In this document: in pieces, positions 32,393-40,959 of the stretch | How positions within the stretch are numbered: the first letter of the stretch is position 1 | Layout: every line of letters starts with the position of its first letter | Source: Streptomyces xanthii | Lineage (GTDB): Bacteria > Actinomycetota > Actinomycetes > Streptomycetales > Streptomycetaceae | NCBI RefSeq assembly: GCF_014621695.1 | Contig: NZ_CP061281.1 | Coordinates: 7,006,001 to 7,070,000 of the forward strand | Direction of reading: 5' to 3' | Length of the DNA: 64,000 bases | Notes under the pieces: model-generated | Seen by the model: the letters and a program-made list of their open reading frames with translations, nothing else | Databases searched by the model: none | What the model was told of the DNA's origin: nothing | Translations under genes and position numbers: made by a program

Positions 32393-32973
32393 CACTGCCG
32401 CCCCGGCTTCAGACCGTCCCGCTCCGGCTCGGACAGATGCAGAACCTGGAAGACCTCGCCCTCGGCGGCCGGTTCGGTCTCCGACCACACCGAGAAGACG
32501 CACCGCTCCCAGGTGCGCGGATCCAGCGCCCCCGCCGCGAACACCACACCCTCGCAAGCGGCGAGTCGGGACACCTCACGCTCCAACTCGGGGACCAGGG
32601 ACTCCAGTTCGTCACCTTCGGTGATGAGTGTGCGGCGGCGCACCGCGGTCCGAGCCGGGGCGTCACCCGCGCGGCCCGGCTCGTACGTCACGCCCATCCA
32701 GTGCTGCACCACCGGGCGGCCGAAGTCGGCGGCCAGGCCACGGAATCCGGGACCCCAGAGAAAGCTGTTCATGCCCTCGGAGCCGGCCCACAGGTAGAAG
32801 GGCGCGTACTGGTTCACGGGCGAGCCGGCGACGCCGCGCTCCCGCATCAGGTACGCCTTCGCCGCCAGCCCGGGGAAGGCGTCGAGCAGATGCCCCTTCG
32901 TGGCGACCCGCTCCCGGATCACGTCCATGTCGTAGTCGGCGGGCAGGGTGATCTCGTACTGCAGCGCGTGCAT
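32389..32973 (-). CDS. DUF4865 family protein
   Basis: A 194-aa protein whose N-terminus MHALQYEITLPADYDMDVIR and GVAGSPVNQYAPFYLWAGSEGMNSFLWG match what I know of DUF4865, a monooxygenase-like ferredoxin fold. The function is unknown. GAGAGGAA lies upstream of the ATG. It follows the cupin gene by 34 nt and overlaps the phosphotriesterase start by 4 bases. A TetR-cupin-DUF4865 arrangement suggests an inducible response to an aromatic or reactive compound, which is inference. Confidence 0.8.
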   Translation of the reverse strand: MHALQYEITLPADYDMDVIRERVATKGHLLDAFPGLAAKAYLMRERGVAGSPVNQYAPFYLWAGSEGMNSFLWGPGFRGLAADFGRPVVQHWMGVTYEPGRAGDAPARTAVRRRTLITEGDELESLVPELEREVSRLAACEGVVFAAGALDPRTWERCVFSVWSETEPAAEGEVFQVLHLSEPERDGLKPGRQW

Positions 32974-33007
32974 CGCGGGTTCCTCTCAGGCGTCTCTCGG
33001 GCGTCGC

Positions 33008-33406
33008 TCAGGCATCCGGGTAGGCGGCGGGGCCGACGTGCTCGCCCCAGCACACGGTCGTGCCGTCCTCGGCGGCCTCGACCGTGGCCAGATGGGTCAT
33101 GGAGGTGCGCGGGCCCGCGCCGTGCCAGTGCCGCTCGTCCGGCTCGATCCACACCGAGTCGCCCGGCCGGATCACCTCCACCGGGCCGCCCTCGCGCTGC
33201 ACGCGGCCCTCGCCCGCCAGCACGTGCAGCACCTGGCCGCGCGGGTGGGTGTGCCAGGCGGTGTGGGCGCCGGGTGCGAAGTGCACGTTGAACATGCGCA
33301 GACGGGACGGCGGTTCGGGTGCCGCGACCTGTTCGAGGCGGACCGTGCCGGTGAAGTGTTCGGCCGGACCCTGCCGGGACACGGTGCCGGTGCGCGTGAT
33401 CTGCAC
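33008..33406 (-). CDS. Cupin-domain protein
   Basis: A 132-aa single cupin. Motif 1 is WHTHPRGQVLHVLAGEGRV (two His and a Gln in place of Glu) and motif 2 is PGDSVWIEPDERHWHGAGP. It probably binds one metal; relatives include small oxygenases and hydroxynitrile-lyase-like cupins. The GTG at 33406 has AGGA 8 nt upstream; an in-frame GTG at 33421 has none. It is co-directional with the TetR gene 81 nt upstream and DUF4865 downstream. Confidence 0.87.
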   Translation of the reverse strand: MQITRTGTVSRQGPAEHFTGTVRLEQVAAPEPPSRLRMFNVHFAPGAHTAWHTHPRGQVLHVLAGEGRVQREGGPVEVIRPGDSVWIEPDERHWHGAGPRTSMTHLATVEAAEDGTTVCWGEHVGPAAYPDA

Positions 33407-33487
33407 GGGGGAAGTCCTCACTCGTGAGAAGGGGAACTCGTCGGACTCGTAGGGCAGGAACTCGTAAGGAGGGATAGGGGAGTCGGG

Positions 33488-34042
33488 TCAGGGGGCGAGC
33501 AGGGAGAGCAGGCCGCGGACGGCGCCGTCGAAGGCCTCCGTCGCACCCGAGGCGCGGGCCAGCACATAGCCACCCTGCACCGTCGCGAGGACTGTCGCCG
33601 CGATCTCGGCCGGCACCAGGCGTGGCGCGAACTCCCCGCTGTCCACGCCCTCTTGGACGATCGCGGCGAGCCGGCCCTCGATGTACGCGATCGTCTCGTC
33701 GACCGGCGCCCGCAGCTCCGGGTCGGCGATCACGTCCGGGTCCATCGTCAGCCGGCCCACGGGGCAGCCGCGCAGCACGTCGCGCTCGCGCAGCAGGTAC
33801 GCCTCGATGCGGGCGTACGCCGAGGTGTCCGTGTCCAGCAGCCGGTCCACGGCCGCGCGCAGCTCCTCGCCGGTCCGCCGGATCGCGGCCAGCGCCAGAT
33901 CCTGCTTGCCGGTGAAGTGGTGGTACATGCTGCCCTGGCCGACGCCCGCGCGCTGCAGGATCGCCTTCGGGCTCGTGCCCACGTAACCGCGCTCCCACAG
34001 CAGCTCGCGCGTCGCCTCCACGAGGCGTTCCTGAGTGCTCAT
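33488..34042 (-). CDS. TetR-family transcriptional regulator
   Basis: A 184-aa repressor. The helix-turn-helix is RLVEATRELLWERGYVGTSPKAILQRAGVGQGSMYHHFTGKQDLALAAI (residues about 6-54), followed by a helical ligand domain containing the single cysteine RGCPVGRLTMD. The ATG at 34042 is preceded at 6 nt by TACAGT, so translation may be leaderless; GAGGG is too close to act well. A 22-bp imperfect palindrome covers that -10 box, so it should repress itself and the downstream cupin-DUF4865-phosphotriesterase genes. Confidence 0.92.
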   Translation of the reverse strand: MSTQERLVEATRELLWERGYVGTSPKAILQRAGVGQGSMYHHFTGKQDLALAAIRRTGEELRAAVDRLLDTDTSAYARIEAYLLRERDVLRGCPVGRLTMDPDVIADPELRAPVDETIAYIEGRLAAIVQEGVDSGEFAPRLVPAEIAATVLATVQGGYVLARASGATEAFDGAVRGLLSLLAP

Positions 34043-34049
34043 GCCCTCA

Positions 34050-34071
34050 CTGTACATACTAGTAGTTACAG
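34050..34071. promoter_or_regulatory. 22-bp TetR operator
   Basis: CTGTA (34050-34054) and TACAG (34067-34071) are outer arms around a central perfect ACTAGT (34058-34063); 18 of 22 positions are symmetric. It overlaps the -10 box (minus strand TACAGT, 34054-34049) of the TetR gene. Confidence 0.75.
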
Positions 34072-34238
34072 AATCGAGGGGGCCGGGACCGAAGCCGGGG
34101 GAGCAGGCGCCCGCGGCCCCCGTACTCCCGTGGTGGTACGCGCACTGCCGCCGGCCGCACGACGACTCGGACCCCCCAGCGGCGGGACGCTCGAAGTGTC
34201 GGAAAACCCGGCAGCAACCCCCTCGGGAGATGAGTCAG

Positions 34239-34535
34239 ATGGAGACCCTGGCGTACTTCGGCGGTGACGGGCCCGGCCCGTGGATCCTGTTCTTCCCGCT
34301 CGTCTGGGCGGCCGTCGTGATCGGCGTCGTGACCCTGCTGCGCCGCACCGTGTGGCGCGGACGCCGCGGGCCCTGGGACCGGGGGCCGCAGGCGCGGACC
34401 GACGAGACCTCGCCGATCACCGTGCTCGGCCGGCGCTTCGCCGCCGGTGAGATCGACGAGGACGAGTACTGGCGGCGCCTGAGCGTCCTCGACGAGGAGT
34501 TCGGCCGGCACGGCACGAAGGGCGGTGCGGCATGA
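34239..34535 (+). CDS. SHOCT-domain small membrane protein
   Basis: A 98-aa protein with one transmembrane segment (WILFFPLVWAAVVIGVVTLL), a basic Arg-rich stop-transfer and a C-terminal SHOCT domain (TVLGRRFAAGEIDEDEYWRRLSVLDEEF). SHOCT domains are oligomerisation modules often beside transporters. ATG 34239 has GGGAGA 8 nt upstream; ATG 34230 is too close to it. The stop overlaps the ABC ATPase start (ATGA), making a coupled three-gene operon. Confidence 0.87.
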   Translation: METLAYFGGDGPGPWILFFPLVWAAVVIGVVTLLRRTVWRGRRGPWDRGPQARTDETSPITVLGRRFAAGEIDEDEYWRRLSVLDEEFGRHGTKGGAA

Positions 34536-35302
34536 CCACCACGACGCTCACCCGCACCGCGGCGCGCGTCGAGAACGCCGTCAAGGTGTACGGCTCCGGC
34601 GACACCGCCGTCCGTGCCCTCGACGGCGTGACCGTCGGCTTCCGCGCCGGACGCTTCACCGCGATCATGGGGCCCTCGGGCTCCGGCAAGTCGACCCTGA
34701 TGCACTGCGCGGCCGGGCTCGACACCCTCACCGAGGGCTCCGCCCACATCGGCGACACCGAGCTGAGCGCCCTCGACGACCGGCGGCTCACGCTGCTGCG
34801 CCGCGACCGGATCGGCTTCGTCTTCCAGGCCTTCAACCTGGTGCCGACCCTCACCGTCGCCGAGAACATCACCCTCCCGGCCGATCTGGCCGGACGCCGC
34901 CCCGACGCGGAATGGCTGGACGCGCTCATCGACGTCGTGGGGCTGCGCGACCGGCTGCACCACCGGCCCGCCGAACTCTCCGGCGGCCAGCAGCAGCGCG
35001 TCGCCGTGGCCCGCGCGTTCGCCGGGCGGCCCGAGGTCGTGTTCGCCGACGAACCCACCGGCAACCTCGACTCCCGCTCCGGCGAGGAGGTCCTCGGACT
35101 GCTCGGCGACACCGTGCGGCAGACCGGCCGCACCGTCGTCATGGTCACCCACGACCCGGTCGCCGCCGCCCACGCCGACGAGGTCGTCTTCCTCGCCGAC
35201 GGCCGCCTCGTCGACCGCATGGAACACCCCACCGCCGACAAGGTCCTCGACCGCATGAAGGCCTTCGACACCGCCGCGTCCCGGCCGGGAGGCCCGTCAT
35301 GA
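34532..35302 (+). CDS. ABC transporter ATP-binding protein (MacB/LolD type)
   Basis: A 256-aa ATPase. Walker A is IMGPSGSGKSTLMHCAAGLD, the Q-loop is FVFQAFNLVPTLTVAENI, the signature is LSGGQQQRVAVARAFAG, Walker B is VVFADEPTGNLDSRSG and the switch His is in VMVTHDP. The LolD/MacB-type insertion matches permeases of the FtsX class, and that is what follows: its stop overlaps the permease ATG by 4 bases. Confidence 0.95.
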   Translation: MTTTTLTRTAARVENAVKVYGSGDTAVRALDGVTVGFRAGRFTAIMGPSGSGKSTLMHCAAGLDTLTEGSAHIGDTELSALDDRRLTLLRRDRIGFVFQAFNLVPTLTVAENITLPADLAGRRPDAEWLDALIDVVGLRDRLHHRPAELSGGQQQRVAVARAFAGRPEVVFADEPTGNLDSRSGEEVLGLLGDTVRQTGRTVVMVTHDPVAAAHADEVVFLADGRLVDRMEHPTADKVLDRMKAFDTAASRPGGPS

Positions 35303-37860
35303 ACGCCTCGGTACGCCTCAGCCTCAGCTCCCTGCGCGCGCACAAACGGCGCTTCGCCGGAACGTTCACCGCCGTCCTCCTCGGCGTCGCGTTCCTCGCC
35401 GGCACCCTCGTCATGGGCGACACGCTGCGCGCCAGTTTCGACTCCCTGTTCGCGGGCGCCACCAGCGGCACCGACGCCGTCGTGCGCAGCGCCGACGCCA
35501 TCACCACGCCCGGCGAGGCCCAGGGCACCCGGCAGCCGGTGCCCGCCGCGCTCGCCGACGACCTCGCCGACGCGCCCGGCGTCGCCGCCGCCGTCCCCAA
35601 CATCCAGGGCGCCGGCCAGCTCGTCGGCGCGAACGGCAAGCCCATCGGCGGCCAGGGCCCGCCCACCCTGGCTGGGAACTGGATCACCGACCCCGACCTC
35701 AACCCGTACCGGCTCGCCGAGGGCCACGCCCCGCAGAAGACCGGCGAGGTCGTCGTGAACCGGGGCGCCGCCGACAAGGGCGGCCTGAAGATCGGCGACA
35801 CCACGACCCTGCGCACGCCCGATCCGGTGCGCGTCACCGTCGTCGGCCTCGCCACGTTCGGCGGCGAGGACGGCATGGCCCAGGTGACCTTCACCGGAAT
35901 GACCCGCGCCGACGCCGAGAAGTACCTCACCGCGAAGCCCGGCGAGGCCGCGTCCGTGCAGGTCCGCGCCGAGCCCGGGGTCAGCCAGCGGCAGCTCGTC
36001 GACGACCTGCGCCCCGAACTGCCGCGCGGCGTCGAGGCGATCACCGGACAGGACTCGGCGCAAGAGAACACGGACATGATCTCCGGCCAGTTCCTGACCC
36101 TGTTCACGACCTTCCTGCTCGTCTTCTCCGGCATCGCGCTGCTCGTCGCCACCTTCTCGATCCACAACACCTTCGCGATCGTCGTCGCCCAGCGCACCCG
36201 CGAGAACGCCCTGCTGCGGGCGCTCGGCGCCGCACGCCGCCAGGTCACCTCCATGACGCTCGTCGAGGCCGGGGGCGTCGCCGTCGTCGCCTCCGCGGCG
36301 GGGCTCGCGGGCGGCATCGGCATCGCGGCCGGACTCCAGGCGCTGTTCCCCGCCATCGGATTCCCCTTCCCCGACGGCGCGTTGGTGATCAGCACGCTGT
36401 CCATGCTGCTGCCCCTGGCCGTCGGCATCGTCGTCTGCCTCGGCTCCGCGCTCGTGCCCGCCCTCAAGGCCGGCCGCACCGCGCCGCTCGCCGCGCTCCG
36501 CGAGACCTCGGTCGACGACTCCGGCGCCTCCCGCGCCCGCGCCGTCACCGGCGTCACGCTCGGCGTGATCGCCCTCGCCACCGCGCTCGTCGGCGTCCTC
36601 GCCAGCCCGTCGCTGACCCTCGCGGCCGTCGGCGCGGTCCTCGCCCTCGCGTCGTTCGTCGTGCTCGGCCCGGTCGCCTCGACCTCCGCCGTCCGCGTCC
36701 TCGGCAGCCCGCTCGCCCGGCTGCGCGGCGTCACGGGCGCCCTCGCCCGGCGCAACGCCCTGCGCAGCCCCAAGCGCACCGCCGCCACCGCGAGCGCGCT
36801 GATGATCGGCGTCGCCGTCGTCTCCCTGTTCACCGTCTTCGGCGCCTCGCTCAAGGCGACCCTGAACCAGACCGTCGACCGCTCCTTCGCCGGTGACGTC
36901 GCCGTCTCCGCCCCGTCCTTCGGCGCCGGCGGCAGCGGCCTGAGCCCGAAACTCGCCCCCGCGCTCGCGCAGGTGCCCCAGGTGGACACCGCCGTCGGGC
37001 TCGGCAAGGGAGTCGCGAAGGTGGACGGCGCGGGCCGCGCCCTGACCGTCACGGACCCGGTCGCCCTGGCCCGCTCCTTCGACCTCGGCAGCGTCAAGGG
37101 CTCCCTCGACCACCTCGGGACGAACGGCATCGCGATCACCCGCGACGAGGCCGACCGGCAGCACCTCGCCCTTGGCGACACCGCCCGCGTCACGTTCACC
37201 GACGGCACCACCACGCCCTTCACGGTCCGCGCCCTCTACGGGCAGTCCGAACTCGCCGGCGACTACGTCATCACGCGCCAGGCGTGGGCCCCGCACCGCG
37301 TCCAGGACTCCGACACGCTCGTCTCCGTCACCTTCAAGGACGGCGTGAGCACGTCCGAAGGCAAGGCAGCCGTCGAGAAGGTCGCCGAGCGGTACGGCAA
37401 CCCGGACGTGCAGACCCGCGACGCCTACGCGCAGTCCTCGGCGGGAGGCATCGACATGATGCTCACCCTCGTCTACGCGCTGCTCGCCCTGGCCGTGCTC
37501 ATCGCCCTGCTCGGCATCGCCAACACGCTGACCCTCGCCGTGCACGAACGCACGCGCGAACTCGGCCTGCTGCGGGCCGTCGGCCAGACCCGGGCCCAGC
37601 TGCGCGCCATGGTCCGCTGGGAGTCGGTGCTCGTCGCCGCCTTCGGCACCGCGGGCGGGATCGTACTCGGCGGCTTCCTCGGCTGGGTCCTGGTCAAGGC
37701 CTCGGACGCGGCGAGCGACAGCGCGTTCGCCTTCGCGCTGCCGCCCGTGCAGCTCGTCGTCGTGGCCCTGGTCGGGCTCGCCGCCGGCGCCCTGGCGGGA
37801 CTGCGCCCGGCCCGCAGGGCGGCACGGCTCGACGTACTGCGTGCCATCGCGACGGAGTGA
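35299..37860 (+). CDS. ABC transporter permease, FtsX type (two FtsX modules)
   Basis: An 853-aa permease with two copies of the MacB-periplasmic-core/FtsX pattern. The first membrane helix is near residues 20-40 and a large extracytoplasmic domain follows; then come three helices (about 265-400), a short four-helix linker region, a second extracytoplasmic domain and three C-terminal helices (about 720-850). AIVVAQRTRENALLRALGAARRQV and LAVHERTRELGLLRAVGQTRAQL are the paired FtsX coupling motifs. It works with the preceding ATPase, probably exporting or extracting a hydrophobic or peptide substrate. No dedicated regulator is adjacent. Confidence 0.94.
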   Translation: MNASVRLSLSSLRAHKRRFAGTFTAVLLGVAFLAGTLVMGDTLRASFDSLFAGATSGTDAVVRSADAITTPGEAQGTRQPVPAALADDLADAPGVAAAVPNIQGAGQLVGANGKPIGGQGPPTLAGNWITDPDLNPYRLAEGHAPQKTGEVVVNRGAADKGGLKIGDTTTLRTPDPVRVTVVGLATFGGEDGMAQVTFTGMTRADAEKYLTAKPGEAASVQVRAEPGVSQRQLVDDLRPELPRGVEAITGQDSAQENTDMISGQFLTLFTTFLLVFSGIALLVATFSIHNTFAIVVAQRTRENALLRALGAARRQVTSMTLVEAGGVAVVASAAGLAGGIGIAAGLQALFPAIGFPFPDGALVISTLSMLLPLAVGIVVCLGSALVPALKAGRTAPLAALRETSVDDSGASRARAVTGVTLGVIALATALVGVLASPSLTLAAVGAVLALASFVVLGPVASTSAVRVLGSPLARLRGVTGALARRNALRSPKRTAATASALMIGVAVVSLFTVFGASLKATLNQTVDRSFAGDVAVSAPSFGAGGSGLSPKLAPALAQVPQVDTAVGLGKGVAKVDGAGRALTVTDPVALARSFDLGSVKGSLDHLGTNGIAITRDEADRQHLALGDTARVTFTDGTTTPFTVRALYGQSELAGDYVITRQAWAPHRVQDSDTLVSVTFKDGVSTSEGKAAVEKVAERYGNPDVQTRDAYAQSSAGGIDMMLTLVYALLALAVLIALLGIANTLTLAVHERTRELGLLRAVGQTRAQLRAMVRWESVLVAAFGTAGGIVLGGFLGWVLVKASDAASDSAFAFALPPVQLVVVALVGLAAGALAGLRPARRAARLDVLRAIATE

Positions 37861-37889
37861 ACCGCCGCCGGTGGAGGATCACCGCCCGG

Positions 37890-38387
37890 TCAGCCTGCGA
37901 CGGCGGACCGGGCGGGAGTCTGTAAGGGAGCGTCGGCGCTGCGCATCGCCGCTGTCCGGTACACCGGGTACGGGGCCACCGCCACCGTCGCCGCGGGGGC
38001 GGGCAGCGCGAACCACACGACCTTCCCCTCGACGCCGTGCCGGTGCGCGCCCCAGCTCTCGCTGACCGCCGCGACCATGGCGAGGCCGCGCCCGCACGTG
38101 GCGAACGTCTCGGCGTCCCGCACCTCGGGCAGCCGCGGATCCTGGTCGTGCACCGAGACCGTCAGCCGCTCACTGAGCAGCTCGATCTCCACGGTGCACT
38201 GCTTGTCCGGCCCCGCGTGCCGGTGGACGTTGGTCAGCAGCTCGGTCACCCCGAGCACCGCCAGGTCGATCAACGGCTCGAGATGCCAGTGGCGCAACTG
38301 CGCCGAAACGATGGACCGGACGTGGCCGATCCGCGACGGCAGGGCCTGGAGCTCCACCGTGCAATGCCTGCTCGGCTGGCTGATCAC
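37890..38387 (-). CDS. Anti-sigma-type HATPase (RsbW/SpoIIAB-like) protein
   Basis: A 165-aa ATP-binding protein. The Bergerat-fold motifs are LAVLGVTELLTNVHRHA (N box), VSVHDQDPRLPEV (G1) and TCGRGLAMVAAVSESWG (G2). Such proteins are serine kinases or anti-sigma factors; Streptomyces has dozens. The GTG at 38387 has GGGGAGG 5 nt upstream. An 18-bp perfect tandem repeat lies directly before that site. The C-terminal 30 residues are outside the fold. The partner is not identified. Confidence 0.88.
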   Translation of the reverse strand: MISQPSRHCTVELQALPSRIGHVRSIVSAQLRHWHLEPLIDLAVLGVTELLTNVHRHAGPDKQCTVEIELLSERLTVSVHDQDPRLPEVRDAETFATCGRGLAMVAAVSESWGAHRHGVEGKVVWFALPAPAATVAVAPYPVYRTAAMRSADAPLQTPARSAVAG

Positions 38388-38397
38388 GACTGCCTCC

Positions 38398-38433
38398 CCG
38401 AATGAGTCCGGAAGACCGAATGAGTCCGGAAGA
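38398..38433. repeat. Perfect 18-bp tandem duplication
   Basis: CCGAATGAGTCCGGAAGA occurs at 38398-38415 and again at 38416-38433, in the 5' leader of the HATPase gene just upstream of its ribosome-binding site. Confidence 0.9.
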
Positions 38434-38525
38434 AGACGAGAACGGATCGAGCGGAGCGACCACACCGTGCCGGAACCGCCCGCTGCATGTCCGGCGGGCT
38501 GGTTCGCAGCGTCATCGCCGGTAAA

Positions 38526-38561
38526 CCCTGAGTAGTGATGTGAGACCAGCGTGACTCAGGG
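38526..38561. repeat. Inverted repeat CCCTGAGT/ACTCAGGG
   Basis: A perfect 8-bp inverted repeat (38526-38533, 38554-38561) with a 20-nt loop, between the small hypothetical gene and the HATPase gene. It could be a terminator for the former or an operator for the latter. Confidence 0.45.
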
Positions 38562-38626
38562 GGCGTGTGCGTGCAACTCCGGCGGGTGACCGCGCCGGTG
38601 GCGGGAAGGGCGGGGCGGGACCGGTC

Positions 38627-38965
38627 TCAGCCGGAGCGGCCCGTCGCCTTGCGGACCGCCTCGATGAAGCGGCGCGCCGCGCGCGGCCCCGCGTCGCCGC
38701 CCATGTCACCGCTCTGATCGTCGCCCTGGCCGCCCAGCCGCAGCAGATAGCGCCGGCCGTCGACCTCCGCCGTCGCGCGGTCGGGGGACCCGAACCAGGG
38801 CTTGCCCGCGCGGACTTCACCGATCGGCGCGCTGTCGATCTCGCGCCCGTAGCTCGTCAGGAGCTCGAGTCTGCCGCCCCTGATCCGGACCTGCCCCGCC
38901 CGGGTCAGCGAGCGCAGCCGCCGCCCGATCCGTACGCCCGTGGCCGTGAACTCCGGTTCCGTCAT
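38627..38965 (-). CDS. Small hypothetical protein (PH-like?)
   Basis: A 112-aa unrecognised protein. The N-terminal 75 residues alternate basic and hydrophobic stretches (TATGVRIGRRLRSLTRAGQVRIRGGRLELLTSYGREID), reminiscent of a small beta-barrel, and the C-terminus is helical and basic (RRFIEAVRKATGRSG). No membrane segment or signal peptide. ATG 38965 has AAGGGGG upstream. An open frame continues upstream through a degenerate repeat that would encode Asp-Thr-Thr units; I regard that as non-coding. Confidence 0.65.
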   Translation of the reverse strand: MTEPEFTATGVRIGRRLRSLTRAGQVRIRGGRLELLTSYGREIDSAPIGEVRAGKPWFGSPDRATAEVDGRRYLLRLGGQGDDQSGDMGGDAGPRAARRFIEAVRKATGRSG

Positions 38966-38993
38966 GCCGCTCGCCCCCTTGGCCGTATCTGTC

Positions 38994-39050
38994 GTGTCCG
39001 TCGCGTCCGCCGAGACCGTGGTGTCCGTCGTGTCCGTGGTGTCCCGTCGT
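38994..39050. repeat. Degenerate 9-bp repeat (GTGTCCGTC)
   Basis: GTGTCCGTC or close variants occur at 38994, 39021, 39030 and 39039. On the minus strand the repeats read as Asp-Thr-Thr codons before the hypothetical gene. Confidence 0.6.
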
Positions 39051-39118
39051 GCGTCGCCGTGCCGTGCAGTCTGCACGTGCCCCGCCCGCAGTACCAGTAT
39101 GCCCACTCCACCAGGCCT

Positions 39119-39139
39119 TGCTTTGAGCTGCCCAAAGCA
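39119..39139. promoter_or_regulatory. 7-7-7 palindrome upstream of the PLP enzyme
   Basis: TGCTTTG (39119-39125) and CAAAGCA (39133-39139) are separated by 7 nt, about 80 nt before the GTG. It is a candidate operator; TATCAT (39175-39180) downstream could be the -10. Confidence 0.45.
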
Positions 39140-39219
39140 GTGTTTATGCAGGTGAGAAGCGTGTGGAAGGTGTCTATCATCGGGGGCGGACGCTCGGGAC
39201 GATGCGAAGGAGTCGCGCG

Positions 39220-40371
39220 GTGAGCACGATGCAGCAGGGCCATCCTCGAGGCGAGGGCCCGGCCGGCGGGCCGATGCCGACGCTCGACGTCGACCACACG
39301 GATCCGGACTACCGGACCTGGCTCAAAGAAGCCGTCCGCAAGGTCCAGGCCGACAGCAACCGCTCGGCCGACACCCACCTCCTGCGCTTCCCGCTCCCCG
39401 AGCACTGGGGCATCGACCTCTACCTCAAGGACGAGTCGACCCACCCCACGGGCAGCCTCAAGCACCGGCTGGCCCGCTCACTGTTCCTCTACGGCCTGTG
39501 CAACGGCTGGATCCGGCCGGGCCGCCCGGTCATCGAGGCGTCCAGCGGCTCGACGGCCGTCTCCGAGGCCTACTTCGCGAAGCTGATCGGCGTCCCCTTC
39601 ATCGCGGTGATGCCGCGTACGACGAGCGCCGAGAAGATCCGGCTGATCGAATTCCACGGCGGCCAGTGCCACTTCGTCGACGACTCCCGCACCATGTACG
39701 AGGAGTCGGCGGCCCTCGCGGCCCGCACCGGCGGCCACTACATGGACCAGTTCACCTACGCGGAGCGGGCCACCGACTGGCGCGGCAACAACAACATCGC
39801 GGAGTCCATCTACCGGCAGATGGAGCTGGAGCGCTACCCCTGTCCCACCTGGATCGTCGCCACCGCCGGCACCGGAGGCACCTCCGCGACCCTCGCCCGC
39901 TACGTCCACTACATGCAGCACGACACCCGCATCTGTGTCGCCGACCCGGAGAACTCCTGCTTCTTCGAGGGCTGGACGACGGACAACGCGGACGCGCGCA
40001 GCGACTGCGGCTCCCGCATCGAGGGCATCGGCCGGCCCCGCATGGAGCCCAGCTTCGTGCCCGGCGCCATCGACCGCATGATGAAGGTCCCCGACGCGGC
40101 CAGCGTCGCCGCGGTCCGCGCCCTCGAGCACGCCATCGGCCGCAAGGCGGGCGGTTCCACCGGCACCGGACTGTGGAGCGCCCTCAAGATCGTCGCCGAG
40201 ATGGTGGCCGAGGGGCGCAGGGGCAGCGTCGTCACCCTGCTGTGCGACCCGGGCGACCGCTACCTGGACAAGTACTACTCCGACACCTGGCTCGCCGAAC
40301 AGGGCCTGGACATCGGCCCGTACGCCGAGGCGATCGACCTGCTCCTGGAGACGGGCAACTGGCCGGAGTGA
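39220..40371 (+). CDS. PLP-dependent cysteine synthase-family protein, Cds1-like
   Basis: A 383-aa fold-type II PLP enzyme. The PLP lysine is in [20 protein letters not shown], the substrate loop is [19 protein letters not shown] and the phosphate-binding loop is [15 protein letters not shown]. The conserved block [20 protein letters not shown] resembles mycobacterial Cds1, a cysteine desulfhydrase releasing sulfide (family knowledge), more than biosynthetic CysK. GTG 39220 is chosen for AAGGAG 7 nt upstream. It is monocistronic, converging on the SRPBCC gene after 18 nt. Specificity cannot be proved from sequence. Confidence 0.85.
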   Translation: MSTMQQGHPRGEGPAGGPMPTLDVDHTDPDYRTWLKEAVRKVQADSNRSADTHLLRFPLPEHWGIDLYLKDESTHPTGSLKHRLARSLFLYGLCNGWIRPGRPVIEASSGSTAVSEAYFAKLIGVPFIAVMPRTTSAEKIRLIEFHGGQCHFVDDSRTMYEESAALAARTGGHYMDQFTYAERATDWRGNNNIAESIYRQMELERYPCPTWIVATAGTGGTSATLARYVHYMQHDTRICVADPENSCFFEGWTTDNADARSDCGSRIEGIGRPRMEPSFVPGAIDRMMKVPDAASVAAVRALEHAIGRKAGGSTGTGLWSALKIVAEMVAEGRRGSVVTLLCDPGDRYLDKYYSDTWLAEQGLDIGPYAEAIDLLLETGNWPE

Positions 40372-40389
40372 TCGCAGTCAGGACACGGA

Positions 40390-40869
40390 CTAGGCCGCGG
40401 TCGAGGCGAGGCGGCGCTCCAGGGCGCCGACCGCGTCGCGGAACGCGCGGCCGAGTCCCGCCCGCGCCGCCTTGAGACCGATACGGAACGGGGCGGCGCC
40501 GTCCGCCGCGAACGTCCACTGCACCCGCGAACCCCCGGGCACCGCGACGATCCGCCACTCCTCCAACAGCGCCCGCATCCCCGGCGCGTTGGTCTCGTCC
40601 ACCCGGTACGCGTAGACCTCGTCGGGCTCCGCCGCCACGATCGTCTCCACGAAACGCGTGCCGCCCTTGAGCCGCACCTCGCGCCGCGTCCCGCCGTCCA
40701 GCGGCCGGGCCGAGGTCACCGCCGAGAACCACTGGGGCCAGCCGGCGACGTCCTCCGCCAGCGCCCGGTACACGGCACCGGGCGGCGCGGACACCTCACG
40801 GGCGAAGACCAGACGCAGCGGCGCGGTCTCCACGAAGTCCGGGCCGACGGGCAGCAGACGACGTGCCAT
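40390..40869 (-). CDS. SRPBCC-family (polyketide cyclase-like) protein
   Basis: A 159-aa helix-grip protein. The family N-terminus is LVFAREVSAPPGAVYRALAEDVAGWPQWFSAVTSARPLD, with alternating strands and the long C-terminal helix LKAARAGLGRAFRDAVGALERRL. Such proteins bind hydrophobic ligands in a central cavity. GGGAG lies upstream of the ATG. No polyketide genes lie nearby, so its ligand is unknown. Confidence 0.85.
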   Translation of the reverse strand: MARRLLPVGPDFVETAPLRLVFAREVSAPPGAVYRALAEDVAGWPQWFSAVTSARPLDGGTRREVRLKGGTRFVETIVAAEPDEVYAYRVDETNAPGMRALLEEWRIVAVPGGSRVQWTFAADGAAPFRIGLKAARAGLGRAFRDAVGALERRLASTAA

Positions 40870-40959
40870 GAACGCTCAGCTCCCACAGAGGACGACGGCT
40901 CGGCATGCTTGCGCGACACGCCCGGTGACCGGGCTCGCGCCACCATAGCGGCCGCGCCG

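Noticed and set aside
34417..37545. A 1042-codon open frame antisense to the ABC permease
   Set aside because: It is the mirror of strong GC bias in the permease; its translation is Arg/Gly/Glu-rich with no family features, while the plus-strand frame has clear FtsX motifs.
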